This document shows, piece by piece, positions 48,126-59,050 of a DNA stretch of 64,000 nucleotides (positions are counted from its first letter, which is position 1; each line of letters starts with the position of its first letter). This DNA comes from Anopheles merus (lineage: Eukaryota > Arthropoda > Insecta > Diptera > Culicidae). The notes beneath the pieces were generated by a model. That model worked only from the letters and a program-made list of their open reading frames with translations, was not told the DNA's origin and ran no database searches. The position numbers and the translations under genes are program-made. The DNA lies in contig NC_054081.1 of the NCBI RefSeq assembly GCF_017562075.2, positions 15,594,542-15,658,541 on the forward strand. The letters run 5' to 3'.

Positions 48126-51100
48126 GAGAAACATTTTACAAAATTGTGAGAAGTTTATGCAAAAATCGCAGAAGTTTTTGCGAAAATCGCAAAATATTTT
48201 GCCAAAATCGCAGAAGTGTTTGCGAAAATCGCAGAGGTTTTTGCGAAAATCGCAGAAGTTTTTGCAAAAATTGCTAAAGTTTTGCGAAAATCGCAAAACA
48301 TTTTGCGAAAATCACAGAAGTTTTTGCGAAACTCGCAGAAGTTTTTGCGAAAGTCGCAGAAGTTTTTGTGACAATCACAGAAGTTTTTGCGAAATTCGCA
48401 GAAGTTTTTGCGAAAATCGCAGAAGTGTTTGTGAAAATCGCAGAAGTTTTTTGCGAAAATCACAGAAGTTTCTGCGAAAATCGCAGAAGTTTTTGCGAAA
48501 ATCGCAAAGCTTGTTGCGACAATCGCAGAAGTTTTTGCGAAAAACGCAGATTTCTTTTTCGAAAATCGCAGAAATTTTGGCGAAAATCGCAGAAATTTTG
48601 GCGAAAATCGCAGAAGTTTTTGCGAAAATCGCAGAAGTTTTTGTGATAATCGCAGAAGTTTTTGCGACAATCGCAGAAGTTTTTGAGAACTCACAGAAGT
48701 TTTTGCGAAAATCGCAGAAGTTTTTGCGAAAATCGCAGAAGTTTTTGCAAAAATCGCAAAAGTTTTTGTGAAAATCGCAAAACATTTTGCGAAAATCGCA
48801 GAAGTTTTCGCGAAAATCGCAGAAATTTTGCAACAATCGCAGAAGTTTTTGTGAAAATCACAGATTTTTTTTCGAAAATCGCAGAAGTTTTTGCAAAAAT
48901 CGCAGAAGTTTTTGCAAAACTCGCAGAAGTTTTCGCGAAAATCGCAGAAGTTTTTGCGAAAATCGCAGAAGTTTTTGCAAAAATCGCAGAAGTTTTTGCG
49001 ACAATCGTAGAAGTTTTTGCGATAATTGCAGAAGATTTAGCGAAAATCGCAAAAGTTTTTGCGAAAATCGCAAAATATTTTGCGAAAATCGCAGAAGTTT
49101 TTGCGACCATCGCAGAAGTTTTTGCGAAAATTGCAGAAGCTTTTCCGAAAATCGCAGAAGTTTTTGCGAAAATAGAAGAAGTTTTTGCGACAATCGCAGA
49201 AGTTTTTGCGAAATCGCACAAGTTTTTGCAAAAATCGCTGAAGTTTTTGTGAAAATCGCTGAAGTTTTGTGAAAATCGCAGAAGTTTTAGCGAAAATCGC
49301 AGAAGTTTTTGCGAAAATCGCAGAGGTTTTTGCAAAAATCGCAGAAGTTTTGCGAAAATCGCAGAAGTTTTTGAGAGCATCGCAGAAGTTTTTGCGACAA
49401 TCGCAGAAGTTTTTGCGAGGATCGCAGAAGTTTTTGCGAAAATCGCCAAATTTTTTGCAAAAATCGCAGAAGTTTTTGCGAAAATCGCAGAAGTGTTTGC
49501 GACAATCGCAAAGCTTTTTGCGACCATCGCAAGCTTTTTGCGACAATCGCAAAGCTTTTTGCGAAAATCGCAGAAGTTTTTGCGAAAATCGCAGTTATTT
49601 TTGTGAAAATCGCAGAAGTCGTTGCGCAGATCGCAAAATATTTTGCGAAAATCGCAGAAGTTTTTGCGAAAATCGCAGAAGTGTTTGCGAAAATCGCAGA
49701 AGTTTTTGCGACAATCGCAGAAGTTTTTGCGAAAATCGCAGAAGTTTTTGCTACAATCGCAGAAGTTTTTGCAAACATCGCAGAAGTTTTCGCGAAAATC
49801 GAGAAACATTTTACAAAATTGTGAGAAGTTTATGCAAAAATCGCAGAAGTTTTTGCGAAAATCGCAAATATTTTGCGAAAATCGCAGAAGTGTTTGCGAA
49901 AATCGCAGAGGTTTTTGCGAAAATCGCAGAAGTTTTTGCAAAAATTGCTAAAGTTTTGCGAAAATCGCAAAACATTTTGCGAAAATCACAGAAGTGTTTG
50001 CGAAACTCGCAGAAGTTTTTGCGAAAGTCGCAGAAGTTTTTGTGACAATCACAGAAGTTTTTGCGTAAATCGCAGAAGTTTTTGCGAAAATCGCAGAAGT
50101 GTTTGCGAAAATCGCAGAAGTTTTTGCGAAAATCACAGAAATTTTTACGAAAATCGCAGAAGTTTTTGCGAAAATCGCAAAGCTTGTTGCGACAATCGCA
50201 GAAGTTTTTGCGAAAAACGCAGATTTCTTTTCGAAAATCGCAGAAATTTTGGCGAAAATCGCAGAAATTTTGGCGAAAATCGCAGAAGTTTTTGCGAAAA
50301 TCGCAGAAGTTTTTGCGAAAATCGCAGAAGTTTTTGCAAAAATCGCAGAAGTTTTTGTGAAAATCGCAAAACATTTTGCGAAAATCGAAGAAGTTTTTGC
50401 GAAAATCGCAGAAATTTTTGCAACAATCGCAGAAGTTTTTGTGAAAATCACAGATTTTTTTTCGAAAATCGCAGAAGTTTTTGCGAACATCGCAAACCAT
50501 TTTGCGAGCATCGCAGAAGTTTTGCCGAAAATCGCAGAAGTTTTAGCGAAAATCGCAGAAGTTTTTGCGAAAATCGCAGAGGTTTTTGCGAAAATCACAG
50601 AAGTTTTTGCAAAAATCGCAGAAGTTTTTGCGAAAATCGCAAAAGTTTTTGCGAAAATCGAGAAGTATTTTACAAAAATGTGAGAAGTTTATGCAAAAAT
50701 CGCAGAAGTTTTTGCGAAAATCGCAAAATATTTTGCGAAAATCGCAGAAGTTTTTGCGACAATCGTAGAAGTTTTTGCGAAAATCGCAAAAGTTTTTGCG
50801 AAAATCGAGAAGTATTTTACAAAAATGTGAGAAGTTTATGCAAAAATCGTAGAAGTTTTTGCGAAAATCGCAAAATATTTTGCGAAAATCGCAGAAGTTT
50901 TTGCGAAAATCGCAAAAGTTTTTGCGAAAATCGCAGAAGTTTTTGCGACAATCGCAAAACATTTTGCCAAAATTGCAGAAGTTTTTGCGAAAATCGCAGA
51001 AGTTTCTGCGAAAATCGCAAAAGTTTTGGCGACAATCGCAGAAGTTTTTGCGAAAATCGCAGAAGTTTTGCGAAAATCGCAAAATATTTTGCGAAAATGT

Positions 51101-51500
51101 CAGAAGTTTTTGCGAAAATCGCAGAAGTGTTTTCGAAAATTGCAGAAATTTTTCCGGAAATCGCAAAACGATATTGCGAAAATCGCGAAAAACATTTTTT
51201 GAAATCGCAGAAGTTTTTTGAAAATCGCAAAACATTTTGCCAAAATCGCAGAAGTTTTTGCGAAAATCGCAGAAGTTTTTGCGAAAATCGCAGAAGTTTT
51301 TGCGAAAATCGCAGAAGTTCTTGCGAAAATCGCAGAAGTTCTTGCGAAAATCGCAGAAGTTTTTGCGAAAATCGCAGAAGTTTTGCGACAATCGCAGAAG
51401 TTTTTGCGAAAATCGCAGAAGTTTTTGCGACAATCGCAGAAGTTTTTGCGAAAATCGAGAAGTTTTTGCGAATATCGCAAAACATTTTGCAAAAATCGCA
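48126..51500. repeat. Second higher-order block, period about 1675 bp
   Basis: The marker ACATTTTACAAAATTGTGAG occurs at 48131 and 49806; TTGTTGCGAC at 48511 and 50184; the TCGTTGCGCAG marker at 47944 and 49619. Spacing is 1673-1675 bp. Copies are more diverged than in the 1007-bp block. A local 147-bp (7 x 21) duplication lies at about 50661-50955 (AGAAGTATTTTACAAAAATG at 50661 and 50808). Confidence 0.7.
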
Positions 51501-53407
51501 AAATTTTTTGCGAAAATCGCAGAAGTTTTTGCGAAAATCACAGAAGTTTCTGCGAAAATCGCAGAAGTTTTTGCGAAAATCGCAGAGGTTTTTGCGAGAA
51601 TCGGAAAAGTTTTTGCGAAATTCTCAGAAGTTTTTGCGACAATCGCAGAAGTTTTTGCGAAAATCGCAGAAGTTTTTGCGAAAATCGCAGAAGTTTTTGC
51701 GAAAATCGCAGAAGTTTTCCGAAAATAGCAGAAGTTTTTGCGAAAATCGCAGAAGTGTTTGCAAAAATCGCAGAAGTTTTTGCGAAAATCGCAGAAGTTT
51801 TTGCGAAAATCGCAGAAGTTTTTGCGAAAATCGCAGAAGTTTTTGCGAAAATCGTAGAAGTGTTTGCGAAAATCACAGAAGTTTTTGCGAAAATCGCAGA
51901 AGTTTTTGCGAAGATCGCAGAAGTTTTTGTGACAATCGCAAAACATTTTGCCAAAATCGCAGAAGTATTTGCGAAAATCGCAGAAGTTTTTTGCGAAAAT
52001 CGCAAAAGTTTTGCGACAATCGCAGAAGTTTTGCGAAAATCGCAGAAGTTTTTGGGAAATCGCAGAAGAAACTTTGCGAAAATTCAGAAGTGTTTGCAAA
52101 AATCGCAGAAGTGTTTGCGAAAATTGCAGAAGTTTTTCCGAAAATCGCAGAAGTTTTTGCGAAAATCGCGTAAAACATTTTGTGAAATCGCAGAAGTTTA
52201 TGCAAAAATCGCAAAACATTTTGCCAAAATCGCAGAAGTTTTTGCGAAAATCGCAGAAATTTTTGCGAAAATCGCAGAAGTTTTTGCGAAACTCGCAAAG
52301 GTTTTGCGACAATCGCAGAAGTTTTTGCGAAAATCGCAGAAGTTTTTGCGAAAATCGCAGAAACTTTTGCGAAAATTACAGAAGTGTTTGCAAAAATCGC
52401 ACAAGTGTTTGCGAAAATTGCAGAAGTTTTTCCGAAAATCGCAGAAGTTTTTGCGAAAATCGCGAAAAACATTTTGTGAAATCGCAGAAGTTTTTTGAAC
52501 ATCGCAAAACATTTTGCCAAAATCGCAAAACTTTTTGCAAAAATCGAGAAACATTTTACAAAAATGTGAGAAGTTTATGCAAAAATCGCAGAAGTTTTTG
52601 CGAAAATCGCAAAATATTTTGTAAAAATCGCAAAAGTTTTTGCGAAATACGCAGAGGTTTTTGCGAAAATCGCAGAAGTTTTTGCGAAAATCGCAGAAGT
52701 TTTTGCGAAAATTGCTAAAGTTTTGCTAAAATCGCAAAACATTTTGTGAAAATCGCAGAAGTTTTTGCGAAAATCACAGAAGTGTTTGCGAAAATCGCAG
52801 AAGTTTTTGCGAAGATCGCAGAAGTTTTTGTGACAATCGCAAAACATTTTGCCAAAATCGCAGAAGTTTTTGCGAAAATCGCAGAAGTTTCTGCGAAAAT
52901 CGCAAAAGTTTTTGCGACAATCGCAGAAGTTTTTGCGAAAATCGCAGAAATTTTTGCGAAAATCGCAAAACATTTTGCAAAAATTTCAGAAGTTTTTGCG
53001 AAAATCGCAGAAGTGTTTGCGAAAATTGCAGAAGTTTTTCCGAAAATCGCAGAAGTTTTTGCGAAAATCGCGAAAAACATTTTGTGAAATCGCAGAAGTT
53101 TTTTGAAAATCGCAAAACATTTTGCCAAAATCGCAGAAGTTTTTGCGAAAATCGCAAAAGTTTTAGCGAAAATCGCAGAAGTTTTTGCGAAAATCGCAGA
53201 AGTTTTTGCGAAAATCGCAAAAGTTTTTGCGAAAATCGCAGAAGTTTTTGCGAAAATCGCAGAAGTTTTTGCGAAAATCGCAGAAGTTTTTGCAAAAAAC
53301 GCAGAAGTTTTTGCAAAAATCGCAGAAGTTTTTGTGACAATCACAGAAAATTTTGCGAAAATCGCAGAAGTTTTTGCGAAAATCGCAGAAGTGTTTGCGA
53401 AAATCGC

Positions 53408-53507
53408 NNNNNNNNNNNNNNNNNNNNNNNNNNNNNNNNNNNNNNNNNNNNNNNNNNNNNNNNNNNNNNNNNNNNNNNNNNNNNNNNNNNNNNNNNNNNN
53501 NNNNNNN
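53408..53507. other. Assembly gap, 100 N
   Basis: Exactly 100 N directly after satellite units; the sequence beyond is not satellite. A round 100 usually marks a gap of unknown size, so the true length of the array is unknown. Confidence 0.99.
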
Positions 53508-54499
53508 ACCTTAGCATGCGGCTCGAAAGAACACGAACACATTGACAACTGCAGAGCTCACCGTGCGTTGCGGGTGGGGTGGGGGAGGGCTCGCATGAGT
53601 GGGTAACTCATTGGTCGAAGGGACACTGTATTTCGACAGCGTCACTCAAATCACTCAAAAAATACACTCATTTTGCCGGACGGGACTGTATTTCGCTAGC
53701 GTCACTCAAATCACTCAAAAAATACACTCATTTTGCCGGACGAGTAGCGCAGGCGTAAGTTAGTGCAGATGTAAGTTCCACGCAAACAATGAGACCCCAA
53801 ATTTTGAGTGATTCAGGCCGAGGGGTATGAATGTGTGTGTCTTCTTTCAGCAATCTCAACAACTTGGAGCTGCTCGTCACATCGTGTTGTCTCGCTTAGA
53901 CTACAGCATCGAACCATCGATCCGTATGCCCCCCCTCCTACGCGTAAAAAAAAACAGGACAGCGCGACGCTTTGCCGGAGATGGTTGTGCGCGTTTTTTT
54001 CTAAGTTCCTCGCGCAGTGTTTGTGCGCTGGTGCGCATTTCGTTCAAAGTCTCGTGCGCCAGTGTGTTTTAGTAAAGTGTGAAGTGAATAAACAGTGTGC
54101 ACAGACGCACATGCAGTGCAGGCATCGACAGGCAAAGTTTGACGTTTCGAATGTTGATGTTTTAATCCCTTTGATTCTGCGTGATAATGTGTAAAAAAAC
54201 TTGTTTTTGTGAAGTGTTTTAATGAGTTTAGTGTTACTTCGACGTGCATAGTTAGTTGAAGTATGAAAAGTGTTGGAAACAAAGAGTTGTAGTGATATGT
54301 ATGCCTGTTTGTACATCGGCCAAAGTGGTAAACAACATGTTGCATCGAGGTATAAGCTCTTTTTGCAAATGCAAAAGTATTATGCCATACCTAAATATTA
54401 TGTAAGATATGTGAGAAAAGTGTTTGTATTTATGATTTACATGCGTTGTTCCATTTCCCTCCCCACCCATCCATTTGTGTACCGATAAAATAATAATAA
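53508..54499. other. Non-coding DNA right of the gap, with a 60-bp tandem duplication
   Basis: GC-rich at first, then the duplication at 53625-53742. 53.9-54.3 kb has repeated GTGTGAAGTGAAT/CAGTGTG-like phrases reminiscent of insect 5' UTRs, but no start codon with a convincing frame follows. Confidence 0.4.
53625..53742 (+). repeat. 60-bp direct tandem duplication
   Basis: Two copies, 53625-53682 and 53685-53742, sharing GTCACTCAAATCACTCAAAA and CACTCATTTTGCCGGACG. A short inverted piece (TTTTGAGTGATTC) follows at about 53801. Confidence 0.85.
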
Positions 54500-54716
54500 G
54501 CCGGTCTCATGGTACAGTCGTCAACTCGCACGACTTAACAACATGCCCGTCATGGGTTCAAGTCCTGAATAGACCGTGCCCCTATACGTACGACTGACAA
54601 TCCTGCTATGGGGAGTAATAAAAAAAGTCACTGAAAGCCATCCCCACAAGTGGGTATAGGCCAGGCCTTGACCGACAACGGTTGTTGAGCAAAATAATAA
54701 TAATAATAATAAAAAT
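54500..54716 (+). mobile_element. Full-length tRNA-derived SINE, about 215 bp
   Basis: Starts GCCGGTCTCATGGTACAGTC (A-box region), B box GGTTCAAGTCC at 54555-54565, a 130-bp body with GGGTATAGGCCAGGCC, and an (AAT)n tail at 54690-54713. The layout matches polymerase III transcribed SINEs such as SINE200 of Anopheles. Possible target duplication AAAATAATAATA around both ends, hard to separate from the tail. Confidence 0.75.
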
Positions 54717-55556
54717 CGTGGCAAATTGTTGTGAACGTAATGTGTTTTATGTGCGGCTAGTTAATTTCGCTGCCGTGTTTAGCATACCGGACATGCAGAT
54801 CGTGGGGTTTGCGGACGCCAAACGAAATCCGAGGTGCAGCAATAACCGGGATCGAACGTGTACATCTTGGCTGGTCCGTCTTGGCTTTGTGATGAGCGGG
54901 TCGATCCGAACTTACCGGGTCAGAGTCATCCGTAAGTGACCAGTAGTCGTTCGGGTTGACCCGAAAGGTACAAGTAGGTAAAGTAGGTCGAAGCACCGGG
55001 TCGGAAATGCTTATACTTTTACGTACCTACTGATAATTCGGGTTGACCCAAACTCGCTGCACCCACAGGTCGAATTTGATTCCTAATGTGATCTAGCAAC
55101 CCTTACTGCAACCATGGTTCGGGATCGATTCCGTCAGACTCGGGATCGTATCGTAAAATTAATCGTGTGACCCACCCCAAGTATAGCTGAACCCACGAGA
55201 GCAGTAAGGACAGTTAATACTTTTGTTAGAAAACCCGATTATGAATGCCCGCCTGGCTGGTTGAATGCGGTCTACAAGATGAGGGAGCATTACCAGACTG
55301 TTTCGTAATCTAGACGCTTGTTTCGTAATCTAGAAGCTGATGGCAATTATGAAGAGCAAGCCGTGTGGCCTCCGTCAGATGTACTCGAGTCACACCAAAG
55401 CCTGAATATTCAAGCGAGACCACCATACAATGCATGCATAAATTATATTATGGCATTACATAAACGATCAAATTTTATTATGAGCGTGATTATTAAAATC
55501 TAAATTAAAACAGTTCGATCTGGATATAGTATATACAGTAAACTTTTAATAAATAA
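54717..55556. other. Non-coding DNA with CGGGT/GACCCG-rich patch
   Basis: 54.8-55.15 kb contains several CGGGTCGA/GGGTTGACCC phrases on both strands, probably an unclassified repeat. A short direct duplication TGTTTCGTAATCTAGA lies at about 55299 and 55319. No gene. Confidence 0.4.
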
Positions 55557-55800
55557 TTTGAAATTTAACAAACCCTGTTTTCCATACAAACGCATGCTTT
55601 TAAATTGAACTGTCAACCAAGTATCAAATGTTCAATTAAAAAACATGCCAACTAATAAGCGTTCAACTACACTCAGAATTCAATAGTTGAACGTTTTTTA
55701 AGTTGGATTGCTTTTTAGTTGAACGCTTGATAGTTGGCTGACAGTTCAATTTAAAAGCATGCGTTTGTATGGGAATACCGGTTTTTGAAAATTTCACAAA
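55557..55800. repeat. Long imperfect inverted repeat (foldback element)
   Basis: The left arm contains CCATACAAACGCATGCTTTT, AAATTGAACTGTCA and GCGTTCAACTA; the right arm holds the same phrases inverted (GTTGAACGC, TGACAGTTCAATTTAAAAGC, GCATGCGTTTGTATGG). The arms are about 100 bp or longer around a centre near 55675. No ORF. It resembles a MITE that is almost all inverted repeat; no clear target duplication was identified. Confidence 0.75.
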
Positions 55801-55921
55801 ATTCTCATGGCCTGCAGAGAAAAAAATCATTATTTTTTGTATGGAAAAACGTGTCAACTAAAAAGCACATATTCAACAGTCAGGATCCACGTATAGATCC
55901 ATAGTACTTACTTATCCGGCA

Positions 55922-57717
55922 CTACAACCGCTTTGCGGTCTTGGCCTGCCTCAGGAGTGTCCGAAACCGCTCACGGTCTCGCGCCTTCGTCTGCCAGTCC
56001 GTTATCCCGGCCTTAATGGCGGACGCCTCCACGCCATCTTGCCACCTCAATTTGGGCCTACCACGCCTCCTCTGTCCTTGTGGACGGCCTAAAAAGACTT
56101 TACGGGCTGGGTCGTCCGTTTCCATGCGTATAACATGGCCAGCCCACCGGAGCCTGGCGAGCTTTATACGCTGTACGACAGTGAGGTCGCCGTACATCTC
56201 GTATAGCTCGTCATTATAGCGGCTCCTCCATTGTCCTTCCACACATACGGGGCCAAGTATCCTTCTGAGCATCTTCCTCTCGAACGCGGCTAAGAGGGTT
56301 TCGTCAGATTTGGACAGTGTCCATGTCTCAGAGGCGTATGTGAGTACTGGTACTATATAGGTACTATATAGTCCCAGCTTCGTCCGTCGCGACAGGTTCT
56401 TTGAGGTGAACTGATTTTTCAGGCTGTAGAATGACCGGTTGGCAGCCAGCATCCTTGCGCGCAACTCAGCTTCCATGCTGTTGTCGTTGCTGACCTTTGA
56501 CCCAAGATAGGTGAATTGTGGGACGACTTCAAAAGTGCGTTCACCTATCTGCACGTCACGCCTACGTAGATTCTGATTATTTGTTGGTGGGCCCGCTGAT
56601 GTTGCCACCATCAGTTTGGTCTTTGCCTCGTTTATCTGCAATCCGAGGCTCTCTGCCGCCTGCTCGATCCCTTGGTAGGCTTCTGCTACATAGGAGAGCC
56701 GCAGACCAATGATGTCTATATCATCAGCGTATGCCAGGATCTGGGTTGACTTATAGAAGATGGTTCCCGTAGTCTCCACCCTCGAGTCACGGATGGCCCT
56801 CTCTAGCGCCAGGTTGAATAAGAGACAAGCAAGCCCGTCCCCCTGGCGCAGACCCTTGGTGGTAGCAAAAGGTCCTGAGAGTTTTCCATCCACCCTCACC
56901 TGGCATGTGACGTTGGTCATAGTCATTCTAACTAGCCTTATCAGTTTGGCCGGGATTTCCAAAAGAGCTCATAGCGTCATACAGTTTTACCCTGGCTATG
57001 CTATCATATGCGGCTTTGAAGTCAATGAAGAGATGGTATGTGTCGAGTCTGTATTCAGCCATCTTCTCCAAGATCTGCCGCATGTTGAAGATCTGATCAG
57101 TGGTTGATTTTCCGTTTCGGAATCCTCTTTGATAGTTTCCGACTATCTCTTCGACGTGCGGGACAAGGCGATCCTGAAGGATCAGGGAGAATATTTTATA
57201 GGCGGTATTCAACACCGTAATACCCCTGTAGTTGTTGCAGTCCAACCTATCTCCCTTCTTGTATATGGGGTAGATGATGCCGAAATTCCAATCACAAGGC
57301 ATCGATTCGCTATCCCACACCTCAGTAACAATTTGATGAATCTCGGTTTTCTAGTCGTGCACCTCCATTCTTGACCAGTTCGGCTGCAATTCCGTCGGTT
57401 CCGGGTGCCTTGTTATTTTTCAGCCGACGGATAGCCTTTCGTGTTTCTTCTATGCTAGGTGGCAGTAGCATGTCACCATCTGCTAGTGGCGCTTCTAGCT
57501 GTTCGCTAAACTGGTCATTGAGTAGTTCATCAAAGTACTGAGCCCACCGCGAGAGGACCTCTGGCTGGTTACTGACCAGATCTTCATCCTTGTTGCGACA
57601 GCAGGTTACCTTAGGTACAACGTTGTTTCGGTGACCTGCTATCGCTTGGTAAAACTTTCGTGTCGGTCCGTACGCCTCTCTGGTTTGCTCGAGTTCCCGC
57701 TTGTTTTGCTCTTCCAA
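55922..57717 (-). pseudogene. Reverse transcriptase of copy 2, with two frameshifts
   Basis: From 57717 down: a linker (EAYGPTRKFYQ), then KAPGTDGIAAELVKNGG, a one-base insertion near 57346, the finger and palm motifs (YRGITVLNTAYKI, FIDFKAAYDSI), a one-base insertion near 56957, then GLRQGDGLACLLFNLALE and AYADDIDIIG (about 56715-56737), and the thumb and C-terminal part ending GRPKLRWQDG...KTAKRL with a TAG about 10 bp before the tail. There is no RNase H domain. The C-terminal 346-codon frame is intact. Copy 1 lacks both of these insertions but has its own damage. Confidence 0.85.
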
Positions 57718-57849
57718 AGCATGCTTCTTGGAGCGGTGAACTCTTTTCTCTTAGTGTCTGAGCCGTGAATATTCCTCTGCGCATGCCCGCGTTCTATGCC
57801 GTTGCTGCATCGCTCGGTATGCAGTATTCTTACGTTCGGTCACTTGTCT

Positions 57850-58566
57850 TCATTCATCGTCGAACCAGCCAGATTTGGTGTTGCCACGACGTGGTGGGAG
57901 TATATTTCTTGCACAGTTTATTATTTTTGTTTTTAGAGCGTTCCACCTCTCGCTCGTAGTTTCATAACTGTTTTCTGGTAGTAGAGACTCGTCTAAAGCG
58001 GCTTTGAATTCCTGTTGGACAGTAATGTCTCTTAGAGAGTCCGTATTGAGCCGAAGCTGCGTGTTTTCTCCACCCCCATTGGCGCGGGGGCGGGCGATTC
58101 TACAACGTATCACTAAGCCAACCAAGTAGTGATCGGAATCGATATTGGCTCCTCGATATGTTCTGACATTTAACAGACTCGACTGTCGTCGGCGGCTTAT
58201 TAACACGTGGTCGATCTGGTTGAAGGATTCGCCATCCGGGTGCGCCCACGTCATTTTGTGGATGTCCCTCCGCGAAAATTTGGTACTTCCTACAACCAGA
58301 TTGTTCGCTGCGGCGAACTGGACCAATCTACTACCATTATCGTTACTGTGCTCATGCAGACTGTGACAGCCAGTGTATTGGCGGTACATTGGCTCCCTAC
58401 CGACTTTTGCGTTGAAGTCCCCCAGGATGATTATGAGGTCATGCCTGGGGCACGCATCTACGATTCTAGCGAGGCGGCCGTAAAAAAGGTCCTTCTCCTC
58501 TTCCTCTTTATCTTCGGTAGGGGCGTGAACGTTTATGAGGCTTATATTGAAGAATTTGCCTCGCAT
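57850..58566 (-). pseudogene. Endonuclease C-terminal part of copy 2
   Basis: Contains NVHAPTEDKEEEE, the catalytic ILGDFNAKVG (Asp and Asn of the DFN motif), IDHVLISRRR and the SDHYLV motif with the catalytic His near its end: the core of an exonuclease-endonuclease-phosphatase domain, which nicks the target DNA. It ends at a TGA (57850-57852); the frame then continues to a second stop, TAA, at 57751-57753, so both look like point mutations within the ORF. Confidence 0.8.
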
Positions 58567-58596
58567 ACGCAGGGTGCATAGCCTATCGTTTATAGC

Positions 58597-59050
58597 CTGC
58601 GGGTTTCAACCGGGGACCTACGGCGAAACCCGTTCCGAGCACGCGGTGGCGGTCGTGGCAGCTGTAGTAAATGTCGTAGCAATGCTTTCCACACCTGTTC
58701 TGCACACCGTTCCCTAGCCACCGAATCTCTTGTAGAGCTGCGAGATCCATGCTCAGTGTGGCTAGGGCGTCATCAAGTTTTTTCAAGGCTCCGGCTTCGC
58801 TTAGAGTGCGTACGTTCCATGAGCCCATTTTTAGAGTAGTCCGGGGGCATTGCGTAGGGTCGAATCCGTTTCGAAAATTTCTTTGGCTTTCTGTAGTCGG
58901 TTGCTTCATGGGACTGGGTGACTGGCCCCGCGCCCACGTGACCGTTTTGTTTAGCGTCGGGTTGCCCCCCCGACGTTCAGGCAACCGGTTTCCCGGGATA
59001 CCCACACCCCTCCTGGTTCGCCCAAGGGGTTGGATCAAGCCCGTGTACCC
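58597..59050 (-). pseudogene. Endonuclease N-terminal part of copy 2
   Basis: Open to 59185 on the minus strand. It contains the APE-type endonuclease start MGSWNVRTLSEAGA (MGSW at 58817-58828), followed by LAALQEIRWLGNG with the catalytic Glu of the QE-x-RW motif. The frame ends in a TAG near 58583 after a one-base shift near 58600; the next frame continues the same protein. The sequence upstream (toward 59185) is probably 5' leader, since it is Pro/Arg-rich and lacks a domain. Confidence 0.75.

Larger units (their letters stand above)
44518..53407. repeat. 21-bp satellite array, about 8.9 kb, reaching an assembly gap
   Basis: About 420 tandem copies of a 21-bp unit with core AGAAGTTTTTGCGAAAAT; common variants are GCGACAATC, GCAAAAATC, GTGAAAATC and AAGTGTTTG. 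All six frames of the consensus lack stops (AEVFAKI, QKFLRKS, RSFCENR on plus; IFAKTSA, FSQKLLR, DFRKNFC on minus), and because 21 is a multiple of three the frames stay open for hundreds of codons on both strands. Single-base indels shift the frame repeatedly (for example near 45648, 46750 and 47765), and no frame is kept open in preference to the others, so coding is unlikely. Higher-order periods of about 1007 and 1675 bp are present. Confidence 0.97.

Noticed and set aside
49873..52173. 766-codon plus-strand frame (and 300-656-codon frames on both strands) in 44.5-53.4 kb
   Set aside because: Result of a 21-bp stop-free satellite unit; all six frames are open, indels shift frame freely, and no start or domain is conserved.
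44518..53407. CRISPR-like array of short direct repeats
   Set aside because: Units are contiguous without unique spacers, and the setting is eukaryotic.
54780..54840. Reverse-transcriptase-like IVGFADA phrase
   Set aside because: Only a few residues match and the catalytic second Asp is absent; no other RT motif nearby.
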